DNA from: Leishmania infantum JPCM5
Taxonomy: Eukaryota; Euglenozoa; Kinetoplastea; Trypanosomatida; Trypanosomatidae
DNA length: 64,000 nucleotides
Assembly: GCF_000002875.2 (NCBI RefSeq)
Contig: NC_009415.2
Coordinates: forward strand, 754,001-818,000
Reading direction: 5' to 3'
In this document: in pieces, positions 9,270 to 19,014 of the stretch
Layout: each line of letters opens with the position of its first letter
How positions within the stretch are numbered: position 1 is the stretch's first letter
Program-made: the position numbers and the translations under genes
Notes under the pieces: model-generated
Databases searched by the model: none
What the model was told of the DNA's origin: nothing
The model's input: the letters and a program-made list of their open reading frames with translations, nothing else

Positions 9270-11924
9270 CACCGCTTCCTGGAAACCAGCATTTCAACAG
9301 ACATCTTTCCCAATGCCCAGAAATGGTGCTGCTTCTTTCCACACGATCCCGCAATCCACTCTAACCTCGCAATTGGCCGTCATCCGGCACCAAGTTAACG
9401 TGCCTAGGGGGAGATCCGCAGGTGCCAAGAGACCCCCCCCCCCAGAGACGCGCCCCTGCGTTTTTGGATGAAGCTGAAGGAAACCTTTTCCCTTTGGCAC
9501 CCCTCGGGCGATGAGCAAAATTCAAAGATCTGTATGCACCGCAATCGACGCTTTCCGCACCCCTCAGCGAGCTAATCGTCTTTTCTACCCGCAGAAGACT
9601 ATTGAAAAGCCGGTAAACCCCCCCCCCCACACACGCACACAAAAAAAATTCTTACAGAGCACCACCCCTTTTCTCCGCAAAGAAGCCCGACTCAGCACCA
9701 GCCGCTTTACACCTCTTCCTTTAGGGTTGTCGGTGAAGAACTTTGAAGCAGCAGTTTGCTGCACGCTTAAGTGACCCTAACAAGGACCCCGCGTACTCTT
9801 TACACAAAGAGATGCGATCCTGAACGCATTTTCTCCTTTAGGAATGCCGGCATTGAAACCGTTTCAAAAAATAGCTTTCTTGCCGCACTTAAGCTCATCC
9901 CTTAAAACACCCCCAGCGGAAGAATAACCGCAACGGCCCTCTGAAAGATCAACACAGGTCTCCCCGGCGATGGGCTCGAGCAGAACCACAGCAAATCCGG
10001 AAAGAGGATGCCGAGCGAAAGCGAAACACTGCTGATGGCGATCTTCCGCCACCCAAAATCCGAGTTTCAAAGGAAGAGAAGCCGCCACCACATATACCCC
10101 TTTAAGCCACGAAATAAGAAACCTGTCGACCCATACCTGCGTAAGCAGAAAAGGACAAGAGATCACGGCAACCCACAGCACCACAGCACCGTCTTCCCGT
10201 AGAGTTTTTGAGTCCCCCACCAAGATAAAAACAATTAATAACACCGGCAAAAAAAAAAAACAATGGCTCGAAAGGCAAGAAAAGCATCCATTGTTTCTTT
10301 ACCCATAGAGTCCGACTACCGCCCGTACTTCTTGCAGCTCAGCATGTCTGCATGACAAGCACTGACGTTATTCCGGTGCTGCTGCAAGCCCCTCCCCGCG
10401 CGAGAAACTGAAGAAGCAACAAACCAAAATGCATGGGCAAAGAAAAAAGATGAGCGACTCTGCCGCGGCGACTTCATTTATGCCACAACGGGCGGGGGGC
10501 CTCCCAAAAAAACAGAAAACCGACGAATACGAAAAAAAAAATCTTCCCGCCAACCTCATTTTTGCGCTTTAAGCGAGGCTGTTCGATTAACGGAATTTTT
10601 TTCTTGTGCGGCGTTCGTTTTTAAACAAAAAGGAAAAGAAACGGATAAATTTGGCAGGCGGTCCGCACTTTGATTCTTTTTAGGAGGCGCTCGTTCTGGA
10701 ACCGGGCCCCGCCTTCTAACTCCTATGATGTTTAAGCGCGGTGTGGGCGGGCGCGGTGGCGGGCTTTTTCGGCGGGGCGGTGGTGGGGCTGTTTTGCCCG
10801 CGCCCGACGCCCCCGGAGCACCACCCGCAAACAGAAAAAGCCACAACGACGGAAAGACGCTGCAAACGCCCAAAGAGGGCGCCGCGACAAGAACCCCGCC
10901 CACACCAAAGAAACGACCTGGTTAGCCCGCCGGGTAAAAAAATCGTGTGGCCAGGGGCGCCCCACCCGTGGTTAACCCCGGCCGCAATTGAGAAACCGCA
11001 AACGCCAAAGAAAAGGATAAACGCACCCCTTATCGCATTGTTGTCATAAAGAGAAAAAAATGCATAATGGCTCTTTGTGTTGAAACAAAGTCTTTGGAAA
11101 GGTGATCGTATGCCGTTGGATCTGCGGCATCGCCCGCCTGTTTTTTTACCATCATTTTTTTTTCTTTTTCACCTTCAAAAGAGCTGATGCTATTTTCCTT
11201 TTTCGTGGTCTAACACGTGAATTTTTTAAAACCGTCAAAAGATGCGCCTTAAGGCGTCGCCTTCCGGGGGGGATGGCGGGGGGGGTGGCCGGTTGGGGTC
11301 CTCTGCTGAGGGCCGCCCCCGGCCGCCAAACCCCCCACCGCGCAGGATTGACACGCTAAGCCCAACCCAAAGCCTATTTGCTTTCGCCGGCGTCGTTCCA
11401 GACCGCCAACAGTCGACCAAAACCAGCAGCAAAACAAACGCAGCCTCTTTGTCTTCGCCTGTTTATTTATGCTTAAAAAAGTGAGATGAACAAACCGCTT
11501 TTCAGCGCCATTTTCTTAACACCCCCTCCTCGCACCGCCTTTCTGTTTTCGATGAAGGGTAGCTTTTCAGTTGGCAGATTTCAAACATGCATTTTTTTGT
11601 TTGAAATTGTTTGTTTAAAAATCAAGGGTATCCCATAGCGTGCGGCACGGGGCTTTTCTGCTTTGTGGTAACGGATGGGGCTAAAAATGAAGGGCCCCAA
11701 AACAAAGGCCAAAACACACACGATGAGCGCACATTTGTGTGCCCACAGGCACGTGCGCACGCGTATGCGTATATATATTTGTGCGCGTGCTCAAAATTTA
11801 ACAATCGGCGCGTCGTTCAGCAATTTCCGCAGCCACAGAAGCGCCCGAAACACCAGCGCTAGACGCCCCCCACGATCTAAACAAACGCAAACGAAAAAGG
11901 CTTTAACTTCTCAAAAATTTTGCC
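9270..11924. other. anomalous C/A-rich, homopolymer-rich block
   Basis: No coding frame on either strand. The plus strand turns C- and A-rich, with long homopolymers (C runs near 9436 and 9620, A runs near 9643 and 10250, a T-rich stretch near 11140-11175) and short repeated words such as gccaaag. The texture is unlike every other gap in the window, which are purine-rich on plus and dominated by (GA)n/(CA)n. It could be low-quality, gap-edge sequence or a genuinely different chromosomal segment; see findings. Confidence 0.55.
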
Positions 11925-12430
11925 TTTTCCATAATAAATAGGGTGGCATCCACTCCGCAAGGACTGCCACAGGCCCGATCGCGTGGCGCAAAGCAGCGCT
12001 AGAAACGCCCAAAAGCAACGCTGGCCCAGCCACCACAGCACGGCCCCTGCCCCAAGCCCCGCCCACCCACCCGCTTCCCAGCCGCTCGCAAAATGCGGGT
12101 TGCCACCTGGCGCGCCCCCGGGGTGGCCCAGGCTCCCCACCAGTGGGCAGCGAGGGGCGGCTGAGGTACGCTGGCGTCACGCTGACACCCTGCCCATCAC
12201 ATGGGTGGCGCAAACGTGTCCACTGTCGAAGATCTCTCCCACACAACGCCATCCGCGGCCTCACTGCCGGCATCAGTGGGGGCATGCGTTGCTCCGACCC
12301 CCCTCTGCGTAGGTAGGTGCCTGACCTGCTACGGCCAGAAGCGGTGCAGCATCGGCAGGGGATAGAGGGGCGGCTCGGCCCCCTCCCCCACACAAATGCA
12401 CAGAGTGGGTGTGCACTGGACCCTGGGATG
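11925..12430 (-). mobile_element. SIDER-like dispersed repeat, copy B
   Basis: Ungapped match to 1582-2087 at a constant offset of 10343, with a single clear mismatch (12380 C versus 2037 T) until the copies diverge at about 12426. Same orientation as copy A and as the genes. Both flanks are the anomalous homopolymer-rich sequence, which changes sharply at both ends of the repeat. This copy may therefore be a consensus placed in a poorly resolved gap rather than an independent insertion. Confidence 0.6.
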
Positions 12431-13480
12431 CTATTTGCTAGGTTCTTTTTGCGCCGTGTTTTTTTTGTTAGTGAATGAAGGCGGGGGGTGGGGAGAGGCT
12501 GGCTTGTTAGTCGGTACGAAAGGGTTTGTTTTTCGCGGTTGCTGCGCGTTTGGGGGGTGCCGGGGGCAGGGGGAATAGATGAAAGTAGCGGGTGGTGGTG
12601 GCAGAAACGCTATTTTGTGTATTTTTGCGATGGGTGGGAAGAACGCTGAAAAGCGTTTTTAGTGCGTTTCTGGCCGAAATGTTTTGGTCACAGGCGCGGC
12701 GGTGGTGAGGAGGAAAAGGTATGGGTGTATAATTGGGGGGTGGATAGGGGTGTTTGTTTGTCTTGTTGTTGCGGGTGTTTTGGAGAAAGGAAAGGGCGGC
12801 GGGCTGGCATGGGGAAAAGGGCTTTGGGGTAGTTGATTTTCGTGCTGGGTGAAAAAGGTTTAAAGCCAAGATGTCGTGCGGGGGGGGGGGGATGTTTTGC
12901 TGTGTGGGGGGTGCTTAGTTTACGTTTTCGGCGCCCTAGGTGAATGTGTTGCTTTGCTATGAATGTGGCTTGCCGTGCCGGAAGCTGGTGATAGTTCTGT
13001 TCTCGGGTTTCGCTTCTGCGGTTTGGGTTTGGGGCACGGAAAGCGATAGAGGGCTTAGGGTTCCCTGGGCGAGGTTTTTGGCGACAAGGAAGGGGGGGGG
13101 GACTCAATTCTTATTAAAGGGAAATGGAATTTGTAGCGTGGAAGCAGCCGGGGTGTGCGTATGGTTGCGCACGATTCTTATTTACCACGGTGGCGTTGTG
13201 GTAAGGGGATTTAGGTTTTTTTTTGTGAGGGGGGGTCTGCTGCGTTTTCTTGGCGGTGGGCGTTTACCCCCGGCCGTGCCGGGGGCTTTTCCGCCGGGGT
13301 GGGCCGTCTGCGGTGTTTGGGGCGTGGCGTGGGGGCGGCCCAGGGGTTTGGGGTTGTGTGTGTGTGTTCGGGGTTTGGAGGGGCGGGGGGGGTGCCATGG
13401 CGTAGCCCTCGGGCCAGGGCCGTCGGGGGGGGTGGGCGGGGTAGGCCGCCACCCGGCCGAATGAGCGGCGCAGTTAGCGG
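12431..13480. other. anomalous G/T-rich block
   Basis: Mirror image in composition of 9270-11924: the plus strand is G/T-rich with G homopolymers (around 12881-12891, 13090-13100 and 13385-13390). Apparent minus-strand frames (12507-12869, 12688-13107, 13182-13517) are Pro/Thr/Lys-rich by-products of the skew, not genes. The block runs almost to the stop codon of the MYND-finger gene at 13510. Confidence 0.55.
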
Positions 13481-13509
13481 GGTCTTGGTTTTCTCTATTA
13501 AAACAGTGA

Positions 13510-14946
13510 TCAGTCATCGCGGCGCGACACCGGCTTCAAAACCTGGACAGGCCCATACACTATCGTGGGCGATGCGGGCTGGCTGCGGCGCGACTCGATT
13601 TCGTGGCAGAAATTCTTGTGCTTGTCCCAGTCCGCCTTTTGGCACTCGGGGGAGCAGTAGAACGTGACGTCGCAGCCGCTGCACTTGAGGAGGTCTTTCG
13701 TGGTACCGGGGCAGGACGGGCTTGCACACTTCATGTCGGCCTGCTTCCCAACAAACACGTCGCGGCTGTGCACGGCGAGGTGATACTCTGGGGCACTGAG
13801 GGCGAGAAACACGGCCAGGATGTGCTCCTTGAGAGTGTAGACCACCTGCAGAACATCCTCGCAGTCCATGCGGCTGTAGGCAGCTTCAGCAGAGGAGAGG
13901 GCCTCGTTCAAGGTGGGGACTAGGTTACACAGAAGCCGGATTTCCTTCACCTCGCTCTTGACCCACAGTAGTGCCAGGACGATGCGGTCCAAGGTAAACG
14001 TCTTCGCGCTCGGCAAGTCCGCGATGTCGCTCTGCGGGGACGAGATCGACTCGATGTTGTCGAGGGCGTCGAACAGGGCTGTGCGGCAGTAGAAGAGTCT
14101 CCCGTTGTGGATGAGGTGGCCAATGTCGTCCAGGTGCGGGTTTTCCATGAAGTCCTTGCAGAAGTTGTGCAGGAACTTGGAGGTGGTGTCGTGCATGCGT
14201 GCGTCCTTCGCGTTGACCGCGGCGATCATGACGCAGTCGAGCACCTTGATCTTCTCCATGTCGCGCAGGAAGACCGTCGGACCGGTGCGCAGCTTCGCGT
14301 AGCAGGGGCATCCATCGCAGCACACAAAAGTGTTGAAGAGCAGTTTGCCATTCGACGAGTACGGCGAAACGCCGTTGCGTGTGTTGACGGTGAAGAAAAG
14401 AAACTTGATGGAGTCCATGAGGCGGCGAAAGGCCTCGGCAGAGGCCATGTTCTTGCGCAGAGAGCACACACACTCCGTCACGTGCCCGGCAGCCGCGATG
14501 AGGGTCTCCGAGCTCTCGGACTTCGTCTTCTGCGCCGCTGCCTGAAAGCGTGTGCAGTGCTGGTCCAGCAGGTTGAGCAATGCATTTTTTTCGCTGGCGT
14601 TCGACACGGTGAACTTGGCTGTCATGCACACAATCCGAAAGACATCGTGCGCCTCGCCGAAGACACCAGTCATGTTGCGGAACGTCTCGTGAGTTGCCAC
14701 ACGATTGTAAATGAACGTCACCGCCTTTTCGAGGAACGGGTCCTCGTGGAGCACCGTGTGCGCCATCAGGCAGTCCATCAGCCGAGTCGCCACGGCAACG
14801 CGCTTCGACGGAGAGATGTTATCCATGTAGTCGTCAAACCACTCCATCCGCATCTCTCGAAACGGGTAGCGCAAGACGGAGTCATGGTTCACCGGCGGGC
14901 GGTCATCTCCTGTTTCGGGGGAGGAGTCGCGTGACTCGTCAGTCAT
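13510..14946 (-). CDS. MYND zinc-finger protein
   Basis: 478-residue protein with a C-terminal MYND finger at about residues 407-447: CASPSC, then CSGC, YCSPEC, and a closing KHKNFC (Cys/His ligands C-x4-C...C-x2-C...C-x3-C...H-x3-C). MYND fingers bind zinc and mediate protein-protein contacts. No SET domain is visible; the N-terminal 400 residues are largely helical, with acidic and hydrophobic segments and no family I recognise. ATG at 14946 (MTDESRDSS); three more codons upstream are open but begin with GTG. The stop codon lies about 30 bases from the anomalous 9.3-13.5 kb block, so the extreme 3' end merits confirmation, although the reading frame itself looks intact. Confidence 0.88.
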   Translation of the reverse strand: MTDESRDSSPETGDDRPPVNHDSVLRYPFREMRMEWFDDYMDNISPSKRVAVATRLMDCLMAHTVLHEDPFLEKAVTFIYNRVATHETFRNMTGVFGEAHDVFRIVCMTAKFTVSNASEKNALLNLLDQHCTRFQAAAQKTKSESSETLIAAAGHVTECVCSLRKNMASAEAFRRLMDSIKFLFFTVNTRNGVSPYSSNGKLLFNTFVCCDGCPCYAKLRTGPTVFLRDMEKIKVLDCVMIAAVNAKDARMHDTTSKFLHNFCKDFMENPHLDDIGHLIHNGRLFYCRTALFDALDNIESISSPQSDIADLPSAKTFTLDRIVLALLWVKSEVKEIRLLCNLVPTLNEALSSAEAAYSRMDCEDVLQVVYTLKEHILAVFLALSAPEYHLAVHSRDVFVGKQADMKCASPSCPGTTKDLLKCSGCDVTFYCSPECQKADWDKHKNFCHEIESRRSQPASPTIVYGPVQVLKPVSRRDD

Positions 14947-15412
14947 GGTGCTCACAGGAATACAAAAGAGAAAGAAGCACGGGAGAAACCGGTGACGGGG
15001 GTATTGAGTGTCGCACCGGATGAGTATCTCTGAGTGACTAAGGGCACGGATTTGAGGAGATGTGGCGGAGGAGGAGGCTTGTGTGTGTGGGGAGTGATTT
15101 CGCTAGGTTCACTGCATACAGCAGCGGCACACGTATGCGAAGAGAGTTGCATGAATAGAGCGGAAGACTGAAACGTCGAGGATGACGCGCTGCGCCGTGT
15201 CAGATCTCTACGCCAAAGGCGTGTTGGGCGCGCATACGCTGCCGTCACACACTAACAAAAAAAGGAAGGAAGGGTGAGAATCAGATGAGACCGCAAGGCG
15301 TGCGTCTTTTGGGATGCGATGCTGGATCAATCACGTGGCTGATCAGAGTGTCCACCACCAGATGTTGGCATGCCAGAGCAGGGTTAATGCTTTTCCTCAC
15401 AGACACGAAGTG
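14947..15412. other. intergenic, no gene seen
   Basis: Gap between the Psf3 stop and the MYND-gene start. On the minus strand there are pyrimidine-rich stretches near 15060-15090 and 15255-15285, suitable for trans-splicing of the MYND mRNA. No coding frame. Confidence 0.55.
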
Positions 15413-15973
15413 CTAGGTAAAGTTCGCATACCACAGCGCTTCTTCGGCCTGTCCGCGAAGGTATGAGTCGAGCAGATGCCGCTCCGACTCCTCCAGCTTG
15501 TCGCGGACGTCGTTCAGGTCAAACCCCTTCTTGGCAGCAGCGAAGATGATGCGCAGGTAGCGAAGCTGGTAGAGACGGAACAGCTGCGCGGCAAGTCGGT
15601 TGCCTTCGGCGCTCATGTGGCCGCTCGACGTGGGGTTGCTCAGAAGCCGGCAGAGCTGCAGCCCGGCTTGGTAGAAGTACGGTGACTTGCGATGAAGGCT
15701 GGGGGCAAGTGGATCCGTCTTAAACTCGCGAAACGTGGCGAGGGAGAACGTGTGAGGTGCATGAACACTGACGTACCCTTCAGTGCGAAGGGCTGTCGCA
15801 GCCCACAAAGGGACGGTTGCCACACAGCCCGCCACCACCTCAGACACTGTTTCGCCTTCGTGGGTGCGAACGGTGAGATCCTTGCCCATGCTGAACGACG
15901 GGACGGTGAATGTGACTGCGACAGGCTCCTCGCAGGCTCCAATGTCGTCTAGATCAAAGTAGCTGCGGATCAT
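15413..15973 (-). CDS. PSF3: GINS complex subunit Psf3
   Basis: 186 residues, the size of Psf3 (GINS3). GINS (Sld5-Psf1-Psf2-Psf3) joins Cdc45 and MCM2-7 to form the replicative CMG helicase in the nucleus. The N-terminus YFDLDDIGACEEPVAVTF fits the Psf3 B-domain (compare the FLSLDDILMSHEKLPV region of human GINS3), followed by an LPLWxAxAL-like stretch (VPLWAATALRTEGYVSV), FKTDP...PYFYQAGLQL and the helical A-domain rich in R/L (RLYQLRYLRIIFAAAKKGFDLNDVRDKLEESE, residues about 132-163). ATG at 15973. The assignment rests on motif order and length; sequence identity to animal Psf3 is low, as is usual for trypanosomatid replication factors. Confidence 0.8.
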   Translation of the reverse strand: MIRSYFDLDDIGACEEPVAVTFTVPSFSMGKDLTVRTHEGETVSEVVAGCVATVPLWAATALRTEGYVSVHAPHTFSLATFREFKTDPLAPSLHRKSPYFYQAGLQLCRLLSNPTSSGHMSAEGNRLAAQLFRLYQLRYLRIIFAAAKKGFDLNDVRDKLEESERHLLDSYLRGQAEEALWYANFT

Positions 15974-17113
15974 TGGTGCGCACAGGTTCGAAAGGGTGCG
16001 GTGAAGCTAACCGAGAAGCGATGAAGTGTTTGACGAGCGGCGCGTGCGCGTCTTTCGGAAAGGGCAGCGCGTATGCGCAGATTTGCGTCGGCTTTTCTAT
16101 GTGTAAATGGCACAGCTGGGCTGTGGGCTACGCAAGGTGTCAGTCGTCTATATACACACCTCCTCAGGTGGGGAGAGCAAGATGTCGACGATATCGTGCT
16201 GATGTGATGCGATTACTCGCAGCGGTCAGGCGGTCCACCAGAGCCTTGGCAGCTGAGCTGACTGGGGTGCGCGAGGAACGACACAGGAGGCGGAGGTGAA
16301 GGGAGAGGAGCCGTGATGATGTTTGTGGCGACTCAAGAACTGCTAAGCGCCAGTGTGTGCCCAGTAGCAGAGCGCTGGAGGCTTTCTGCGGATCTAGTGC
16401 AGAGCAATGATTGGCGCGCACGTCATAAGGCACCACTGCTTCAAACGCACGCAGGGGACGGAAAGGCGCGCGGAGAGAAAAAAAAACATACGAATGACTG
16501 TCGATCGCAGAGTTGTTGCCGCTGCCGCGCGTTGCATGCTGAGCGAATGCACGGGAGTATCGGTCAACTTCACGTTTTGAAGGCTGCCATGCGTACAGAG
16601 ACGAAGCACACACACACACACACACAAGCACATGCATCATGATCCACAACGTAAACAAGTACAAGAGAGGAGGAGGCATGCCGCACCATATGCATGCGTA
16701 ATGGACGAAGTAGAAGGGAAAGAAACGAGGGCAAAAGGGGAGAGGCGCCGCTGTACATCTACGAAGTGGACGAAAAGGAGCGAACGAGGGGGGTGGGTGG
16801 GTGGGGGAAGGGGAAGGTGAGGTCGCACCAGCACGGGATGTCCTTCCCACGGTTTGACGCATCGAGTCACATACTACCGCGAAGGGCAAGAGAGGGACGG
16901 AGAAGGAACAACATAACATGAAACCACGCCGCCAGCTTCGGCCACCATGACGCTTGCGGTGGTTCGGGACGGAGGCGTGAGATCCGTTGGCACCTCTGCT
17001 GTGATTCGATGCACCAAAAGGAATGCGACCGGTGAGGCCATCGGTGCTGCCTTCTCCCCCTCCTGTCTTTTCTGACATCTGGCCACCCTTGGGCCGTGGA
17101 GTGCAACGTCACA
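15974..17113. other. intergenic with (CA)n tract, no gene seen
   Basis: Gap between the two-paralogue locus and Psf3. Purine-rich on the plus strand, with a (CA)10 tract at 16607-16626. The minus-strand frame 16164-17078 is open but reads as Pro/Ser/His/Cys-rich translated UTR. Confidence 0.55.
16607..16626. repeat. (CA)n microsatellite
   Basis: Perfect (CA)10 in the gap downstream of the 17114-17962 gene. Confidence 0.9.
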
Positions 17114-17962
17114 TCACTCCAGCTCCTGGGCAGCATAGTACTCACGCTGGCGCTGGAGGTGCTCCTGGCGGTGCAGGATGCGACGCAGCAGATCCATGTT
17201 CGTCTGGTTGAGAGGGCGGTCCACAATGTTCTTCACATCACGCAGAAGGTCCTGTAGTTCCACCTCGGAGATCTGCGCAAGCAGCCGGCGGCGTTCTGCG
17301 TCGTGGTGGATCTTCTTGTACCAGTCCGCCGTGCCGTCGCGCTGGATACCGGCCAGCTCATCGACGTCCTCCTCTACACGCATGCGCTGCTGGTGCTCCT
17401 CAAGAATGAGTGCCTCCAAATCCTCCAGCTTCTGTGGAGACGCACTGCTCACGTCGCTGAGGTCGTCGCCGTCCACAGCGCAGTACGCGCGGGAGGTGGA
17501 CTTGAAGGCGAGATTGCCGAACGTGTCACACTTGCCCGTCGCTGCGGTGTTCTTATCCAGGACCGTGTGCGGCCCCCGCCGCCATCCGTACTGGTCGCCG
17601 CTGTGGTGGCAGCACCCCAAAGTCAGTGCAGCGCTCTTCTTGATGCACCCGGTGCCGCAGCGATAGGTAGAAGAGCGCAGCTGACCCTGCTTCAGTCGCC
17701 AGCTACCAGGGTGCGCTGCTACGCGAGGCACGCACGGGCAGCCTCCAGTGGCTGCGTAGTAGTTGTTGGTACGCGGAATCGTGAGAAGCTTGTAGTTGGG
17801 GAGTGTATCGTCATGACCGTAGCAGCGGCATTTGTGGTAGCAATGAGGGTCTGCTGCAGCACCAGTGCCGTTCCCCATGCTGTCTGCCGGCCGCCCCTTC
17901 CGCGGCGACTTCTTGACCGAGGTGCCCTTCACCGGAGGCAGCGTACCGGCGGTGATGTTCAT
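17114..17962 (-). CDS. conserved-type protein with Cys/CYGH motif, paralogue 1
   Basis: 282 residues, function not recognised. N-terminal Cys-rich motif CYHKCRCYGH (residues 41-50), LPNY (54-57), then YYAATGGCPC (68-77); further Cys residues at about 92-117; RGPHTV near 119-124; a charged helical C-terminal half (DAERRRLLAQISEVELQDLL...RQEHLQRQRE) likely to form coiled coil. The neighbouring gene at 19015-19842 has the same layout with motifs in the same order, so the two are diverged tandem duplicates. ATG chosen at 17962; the longer open frame to 18214 looks like translated 5' UTR. The paired Cys and His could bind metal, but no named zinc finger matches. A structural (for example axonemal or cytoskeletal) role is possible but unproven. 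Confidence 0.8.
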   Translation of the reverse strand: MNITAGTLPPVKGTSVKKSPRKGRPADSMGNGTGAAADPHCYHKCRCYGHDDTLPNYKLLTIPRTNNYYAATGGCPCVPRVAAHPGSWRLKQGQLRSSTYRCGTGCIKKSAALTLGCCHHSGDQYGWRRGPHTVLDKNTAATGKCDTFGNLAFKSTSRAYCAVDGDDLSDVSSASPQKLEDLEALILEEHQQRMRVEEDVDELAGIQRDGTADWYKKIHHDAERRRLLAQISEVELQDLLRDVKNIVDRPLNQTNMDLLRRILHRQEHLQRQREYYAAQELE

Positions 17963-19014
17963 CGGTGCGTGCTGAGAAGAGTTATGAAGAGAGTGGTGGT
18001 TTATGCGGCCACTGTGTAGGGATGCGATGCGTTGCACACGGAGCTGTGAAAGTGAATGCACCACGCAACTAAGCACAGGGCGCCAGGCGGAGATCAAAAG
18101 AAGGGGTTGATGAGGGGGAGGCGCAAGGGAGAGGAGATGAAAGAAGCAGCAAAGGCGGGGCAGTGGGATCAACGTAGGAAGGCGGCGTGCAAGAGACACA
18201 CACGGAGAGGACAAGGAGGGGCTTCATGAGCGGGGGTGAGAGCATATGCGTGGCGCTCTGTTGTGGGGGCGAGTTCTGGCGTCAAGAGAACCAGGGAAAA
18301 CTAAAAGGGAGGTGGGCGCCCTTTGGCGGAGGCTGGAGCCTGATGCAAAGGCACGACTGCGCGTAGTTGCTGAGGTGTGCGTGTGCACAGGTGCAGGCGG
18401 AAGTCTTTTGGGCTGACAGGTAATACACAGAAGATGCGGCTCTGAGGCGCGTGCAGGAGAGGTGGGCAGAGAGGAGGCGCCTTTGGACGTAGCACGTCGA
18501 ACGTGGTCACGCACACAAACGCACCGTGGCGTAATGCAGCACGCAGGGCACATATCGCCAGCGAAAGGAAAGTCAATCTACCAACGAAGAGGCGTCTTGA
18601 GCCGCTCCGTGGGCGCCGTTGAGGAGGTGCGTGAGCTACTTCGACTCGGCAGCCTAGGACGAGCACGAGAAGCCACAGCATAATACATGAGATCAACAGC
18701 GGGAGAGAGAAGACCAGGCGAGAGGGAGTGGCGGAGGGGGGGGCGGACGGACGGTCAGGCAGAGAAAGAGAGAAAGGAGTGAGGGTGAATTGTTGCCTGC
18801 ATAAAACGCGCACAGAACAACATGGACGAGGGGAAGGGGGTGAGGTGGGGTAGAGTACGGGTGACATAACAGGTTATGTGCCGGCATGTGTGAGCAAGCT
18901 TATCGCAGGGCAGCAGGTGCTTTTCTGCTGGACACGGGGTGGGGGGAATAAGACGCATATTACAGACCTGCTGAGCCACAGAAGAACAAAACACGATGGG
19001 AACATAAATGCCCA
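17963..19014. other. intergenic between tandem paralogues, no gene seen
   Basis: Purine-rich plus strand (GA- and GGGA-rich near 18090-18215 and 18690-18790), giving pyrimidine tracts on the transcribed-sense strand. No coding-like frame. Confidence 0.55.

Noticed and set aside
8926..9354. 142-residue minus-strand frame upstream of the thiolase
   Set aside because: No motif, many Cys/Trp/Arg, mixed third positions; not distinguishable from chance.
12507..13517. Overlapping Pro/Thr/Lys-rich frames next to the MYND gene
   Set aside because: By-products of the extreme G/T skew in the anomalous block.
14107..14934. 275-residue plus-strand open frame
   Set aside because: Antisense shadow of the MYND-finger gene, caused by G/C-rich third positions.
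13510..14955. GTG start three codons upstream of the MYND gene ATG
   Set aside because: Trypanosomatid genes start with ATG; the ATG at 14946 is adequate. The same reasoning removed GTG extensions at 637 and 30392.
16164..17078. 304-residue minus-strand frame downstream of paralogue 1
   Set aside because: Residues are Ser/Pro/His/Cys-rich and cover pyrimidine tracts and a CA repeat; it reads as UTR.
17303..18019. 238-residue plus-strand frame over paralogue 1
   Set aside because: Antisense shadow; all supported genes are on the minus strand.
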